A DNA stretch of 64,000 nt from an uncultured Cetobacterium sp. (GTDB lineage: Bacteria > Fusobacteriota > Fusobacteriia > Fusobacteriales > Fusobacteriaceae): positions 1 through 64,000 of the forward strand of contig NZ_CAMFHX010000011.1 in NCBI RefSeq assembly GCF_945952365.1, written 5' to 3'. Both the position numbers and the translations under genes were made by a program. Below, piece by piece: positions 60,811-64,000 of this stretch (positions are counted from its first letter, which is position 1; every line of letters begins with the position of its first letter). The notes beneath the pieces are model-generated. The model was not told the DNA's origin. It searched no databases and worked only from the letters and a program-made list of their open reading frames with translations.

Positions 60811-62733
60811 ATGAGTAAAAATTTTTATGTAACTACACCTATATACTACGTTAATGGAGATCCACATGTTGGAAGTGCCTATACAACTATCGCAGCTGAT
60901 GTTTTAGCTAGATATAAGAAATCTAAAGGATTCGATGTTTTCTTCCTTACAGGAACTGATGAACACGGACAAAAAGTTGAGGAAGCAGCTAAAATGAGAG
61001 AGTTAACTCCTCAAGCTTGGACAGATTCTATGGCTCCTAGATTTATCGATATGTGGAAAGCATTAGATATAAACTATACTGATTTTATCAGAACAACTGA
61101 GCCTAGACACAAAGATGCTGTTAAAAAAATATTAAAAACAGTTCACGATAAAGGAGATATCTACAAAGGTGAGTACGAAGGTAAATACTGTGTTTCTTGT
61201 GAAACTTTCGTTCCTGAAAACCAAATTGTAAATGGAAACCATTGCCCAGATTGTGGAAAAGAGTTAAGAACAGTTAAAGAGGAATCATACTTCTTTAAAA
61301 TGTCTAAATACCAAGATGCTTTACTTGATCATATTGAAAAGCACCCTGATTTTATTCTTCCTCACTCTAGAAAAAATGAAGTTGTATCGTTCATAAAGCA
61401 AGGATTACAAGATCTTTCTATCTCTAGAAATACATTTGAATGGGGAATCCCTATCGAGTTCGCACCAGGACACATCACTTATGTTTGGTTTGATGCTCTT
61501 ACAAACTACCTAACTGCTGTTGGGTATGAAAATAGTGCAGAAATATTTGATAAGTTCTGGAATAATGGAGAGGTAGTTCACCTATTAGGAAAAGATATCC
61601 TAAGATTCCATGCTATTATCTGGCCTTGTATGTTACTATCTGCTGGAGTAAAACTTCCAGATAAAATTGTTGCTCACGGATGGTGGACTTCTGAAGGTGA
61701 AAAAATGTCAAAATCTAAAGGAAATGTTGTTGCTCCTCTAGATGAAATTGCAAAATATGGTGTTGACGCTTTTAGATATTGCTTAATGAGAGAAGTTAAC
61801 TTTGGAAATGACGGAGATTACTCAACTCCATCTATCGTTACAAGAATCAACTCTGATCTTGCAAATGACCTTGGAAACCTTTTAAACAGAACTCTTGGAA
61901 TGTATGGAAAATACTTCAATGGAGTTATTGCAAAAGGAGAGGCTCTTGAAGAACTTGACGAAAGTGTTAAAACTCTTTGGGATGAAACAATTACAGCTGT
62001 AGATTATCATATAAATAGAGTTGAATTCTCTAGAGCTTTAGAAGCTATCTGGAAGTTTATCTCTAGAATGAATAAATATGTTGATGAAACTGCACCTTGG
62101 CTTCTTATAAAAGATGAAGCTAAAAAAGAGAGACTTGCAACTGTTATGAACTTCTTAGTTCAATCACTATATAAAGTTGCTATTTTAACTGCTCCATATA
62201 TGCCAACTGCATCACAAAAGATTTGGAATCAACTAGGAGTTACTACTAATATTTTAGAGGTTAATCTAGACTCTGTAAACGGATGGGATTTATTCGCTGA
62301 AGGACATGTTTTAGGAACTGCTGAACCTATATTCCCTAGACTTGAAGTTGAGAAGAAAGAGGTTAAAAAAGACCCTCTTGCTATAAATGAAGATTTAAAA
62401 ATTGAAAATCCAATCGAAATCGCTGATTTTGATAAAATAGATATCCAAGTTGTTGAAATACTAGAAGTTAGCAATATTGAAGGTGCTGATAAACTTCTAA
62501 AGTTCAAAGTAAAAACTGCTAACGAAGTAAGACAAATTGTTTCTGGAATTGCAAAATATTACCCAACTCCAGCTGAGCTTATTGGAAAAAAAGTTTTAGC
62601 TATTTTAAACCTTCCACCAGTTAATTTAAGAGGGGTTCTTTCTCAAGGGATGCTTTTAAGCTCTACTGAAAAGAAAAGATTAAAACTTGTTGAAGTTGAC
62701 TCAACTGTTAAAGTTGGAGCTAAAATAAAATAA
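60811..62733 (+). CDS. metG: Methionyl-tRNA synthetase with C-terminal tRNA-binding domain
   Basis: A 640-residue class I synthetase. HIGH corresponds to PIYYVNGDPHVGSAYT near residue 10, KMSKS to GEKMSKSKGNVVAP near 298. A zinc knuckle has two Cys pairs (CVSCETF and CPDCGKEL near 130-150). The C-terminal 105 residues form a Trbp111/EMAP-type domain (DFDKIDIQVVEILEVSN), which helps dimerise and hold tRNA. It precedes galU by 19 bases. Confidence 0.97.
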   Translation: MSKNFYVTTPIYYVNGDPHVGSAYTTIAADVLARYKKSKGFDVFFLTGTDEHGQKVEEAAKMRELTPQAWTDSMAPRFIDMWKALDINYTDFIRTTEPRHKDAVKKILKTVHDKGDIYKGEYEGKYCVSCETFVPENQIVNGNHCPDCGKELRTVKEESYFFKMSKYQDALLDHIEKHPDFILPHSRKNEVVSFIKQGLQDLSISRNTFEWGIPIEFAPGHITYVWFDALTNYLTAVGYENSAEIFDKFWNNGEVVHLLGKDILRFHAIIWPCMLLSAGVKLPDKIVAHGWWTSEGEKMSKSKGNVVAPLDEIAKYGVDAFRYCLMREVNFGNDGDYSTPSIVTRINSDLANDLGNLLNRTLGMYGKYFNGVIAKGEALEELDESVKTLWDETITAVDYHINRVEFSRALEAIWKFISRMNKYVDETAPWLLIKDEAKKERLATVMNFLVQSLYKVAILTAPYMPTASQKIWNQLGVTTNILEVNLDSVNGWDLFAEGHVLGTAEPIFPRLEVEKKEVKKDPLAINEDLKIENPIEIADFDKIDIQVVEILEVSNIEGADKLLKFKVKTANEVRQIVSGIAKYYPTPAELIGKKVLAILNLPPVNLRGVLSQGMLLSSTEKKRLKLVEVDSTVKVGAKIK

Positions 62734-62752
62734 TTTTTAGGGGGATTTTTCT

Positions 62753-63631
62753 ATGAAAAAAGTTACAAAAGCTGTTATACCTGCAGCGGGATTAGGGACT
62801 AGAGTTTTACCTGCAACAAAGGCACAACCTAAGGAGATGCTTGTTATTGTTGACAAGCCATCTCTTCAATACATCGTCGAGGAACTTGTTGAATCTGGAA
62901 TTACCGACATTGTAATTGTTACTGGAAGAAATAAAAACTCTATTGAAGATCACTTTGACTTCTCTTTCGAGCTTGAAAACACTTTAGAAAGAGATGGAAA
63001 GTTTGAACTTCTAAAAAAGATTGATGATATCTCAAGTATGGCAAATATATACTATGTTAGACAAAACCATCCTTTAGGTCTTGGACATGCTATTTTAAAA
63101 GCTAAATCATTTATCGGAGATGATCCATTCGTTATCGCTCTAGGAGATGATATTGTTTATAACCCTAACGCTCCTGTTGCTAAACAACTGATTGATGTTT
63201 ATGAAAAATACGGAAGTAGCGTTATTGGAGTTCAAGAAGTTGAAAATAAAGATGTTTCTAAATATGGAATTGTTAAACCTTCAGCTACTTTAGATGAAAA
63301 TACTGTAGAGATGGTTGACTTTATCGAAAAACCATCATTAGAAGAAGCTCCTTCTAATCTTGCTTGTCTTGGAAGATACCTTTTAGACGGTGAAATATTC
63401 AAATATTTAGAAACTACTACTCCTGGAAAAGGTGGAGAGATTCAACTTACAGATGCTATTTTACAAATGTTAAATGACAAGAAAAAAGTAGTAGCATACA
63501 ACTTCGAAGGAAAAAGATATGACATTGGAAATAAAATTGGACTTTTAAAAGCTAATATTGAATTCGGACTTAGAAATGAAGAAACTAAAGATGACCTTAT
63601 TAAATATTTAAAAGAGGAGATCAAGTTTTAA
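62753..63631 (+). CDS. galU: UTP-glucose-1-phosphate uridylyltransferase
   Basis: A 292-residue nucleotidyltransferase making UDP-glucose for glycans and lipopolysaccharide. The signature is AVIPAAGLGTRVLPATKAQPKEM near residue 7. Others are LGHAILKAKSFIGDDPF near 103, FVIALGDDIVYNPN and KGGEIQLTDAILQML near 225. Length is as expected. It lies between metG and groEL in the same direction with short gaps. Confidence 0.95.
   Translation: MKKVTKAVIPAAGLGTRVLPATKAQPKEMLVIVDKPSLQYIVEELVESGITDIVIVTGRNKNSIEDHFDFSFELENTLERDGKFELLKKIDDISSMANIYYVRQNHPLGLGHAILKAKSFIGDDPFVIALGDDIVYNPNAPVAKQLIDVYEKYGSSVIGVQEVENKDVSKYGIVKPSATLDENTVEMVDFIEKPSLEEAPSNLACLGRYLLDGEIFKYLETTTPGKGGEIQLTDAILQMLNDKKKVVAYNFEGKRYDIGNKIGLLKANIEFGLRNEETKDDLIKYLKEEIKF

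Positions 63632-64000
<369 letters not shown>

Overview
The window is AT-rich, densely coded and Gram-negative in type: it has TonB/ExbBD, a TonB-dependent receptor, an OmpA-like lipoprotein and lipobox proteins. Its metabolism is that of an anaerobe: B12-dependent glutamate mutase, rubrerythrin, NADH oxidase and a radical-SAM heme-opening enzyme. This combination, with the nusA-ylxRQ-infB order and a fused YlxR-L7Ae protein, points to Fusobacteriota, probably the Fusobacterium/Cetobacterium group. That placement is inference from gene content and base composition; no rRNA is present to settle it. No tRNA, rRNA or CRISPR array was seen.

Region 1 (1-15.7 kb) is accessory and housekeeping. It starts with a sugar-uptake/GH105 pair, whose symporter is broken off at the window edge and whose promoter carries three evenly spaced GTATAC palindromes. 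Next come small lipoprotein, redox and membrane proteins, a class II photolyase with a thioesterase, a LytS/LytR-type two-component system facing a CstA/BtsT-type transporter (likely pyruvate sensing and uptake), an OmpA lipoprotein, NADH oxidase, an M20 dipeptidase, a metallo-beta-lactamase-fold hydrolase, an EamA transporter, rubrerythrin and a nitroreductase.

Region 2 (15.7-27 kb) is a complete anaerobic heme acquisition and degradation locus. A minus-strand operon runs exbB-exbD-radical SAM (HmuW/ChuW type)-TonB receptor-permease-ATPase-binding protein-ABC exporter, followed by a HugZ-like protein with its own promoter. A divergent tonB-flavodoxin pair and a HutX/ChuX-like gene complete it. 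Its promoters share an ACAAAGT element.

Region 3 (28.3-35.9 kb) is a methylaspartate-pathway operon (glmS-glmL-glmE-mal-citD-citE-citF) that ferments glutamate through 3-methylaspartate, mesaconate and citramalate to acetate and pyruvate. Mesaconate hydratase and the lyase-activating genes are not in the window.

Region 4 (36-51.5 kb, plus strand) is a long translation and proteostasis cluster: rimP-nusA-ylxRQ-infB-rbfA-recJ-tig-clpP-clpX-lon-ysxC-valS. The region just before infB holds a frameshifted remnant of the IF2 N-terminal domain that the annotated infB reading frame lacks.

Region 5 (51.5-64 kb, plus strand) carries a LysR regulator, gmhA, a secreted DNase I-fold protein overlapping thiN, a uracil permease, pepF with two credible starts, sppA, ybaB, a DUF374 acyltransferase, metG, galU and the start of a groEL that has no groES beside it.

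The strongest unexplained signals are the broken infB 5' end, the dual-start pepF-sppA pair, the GTATAC operator array and the shared element in the heme promoters. No wholly new multi-gene system was found.
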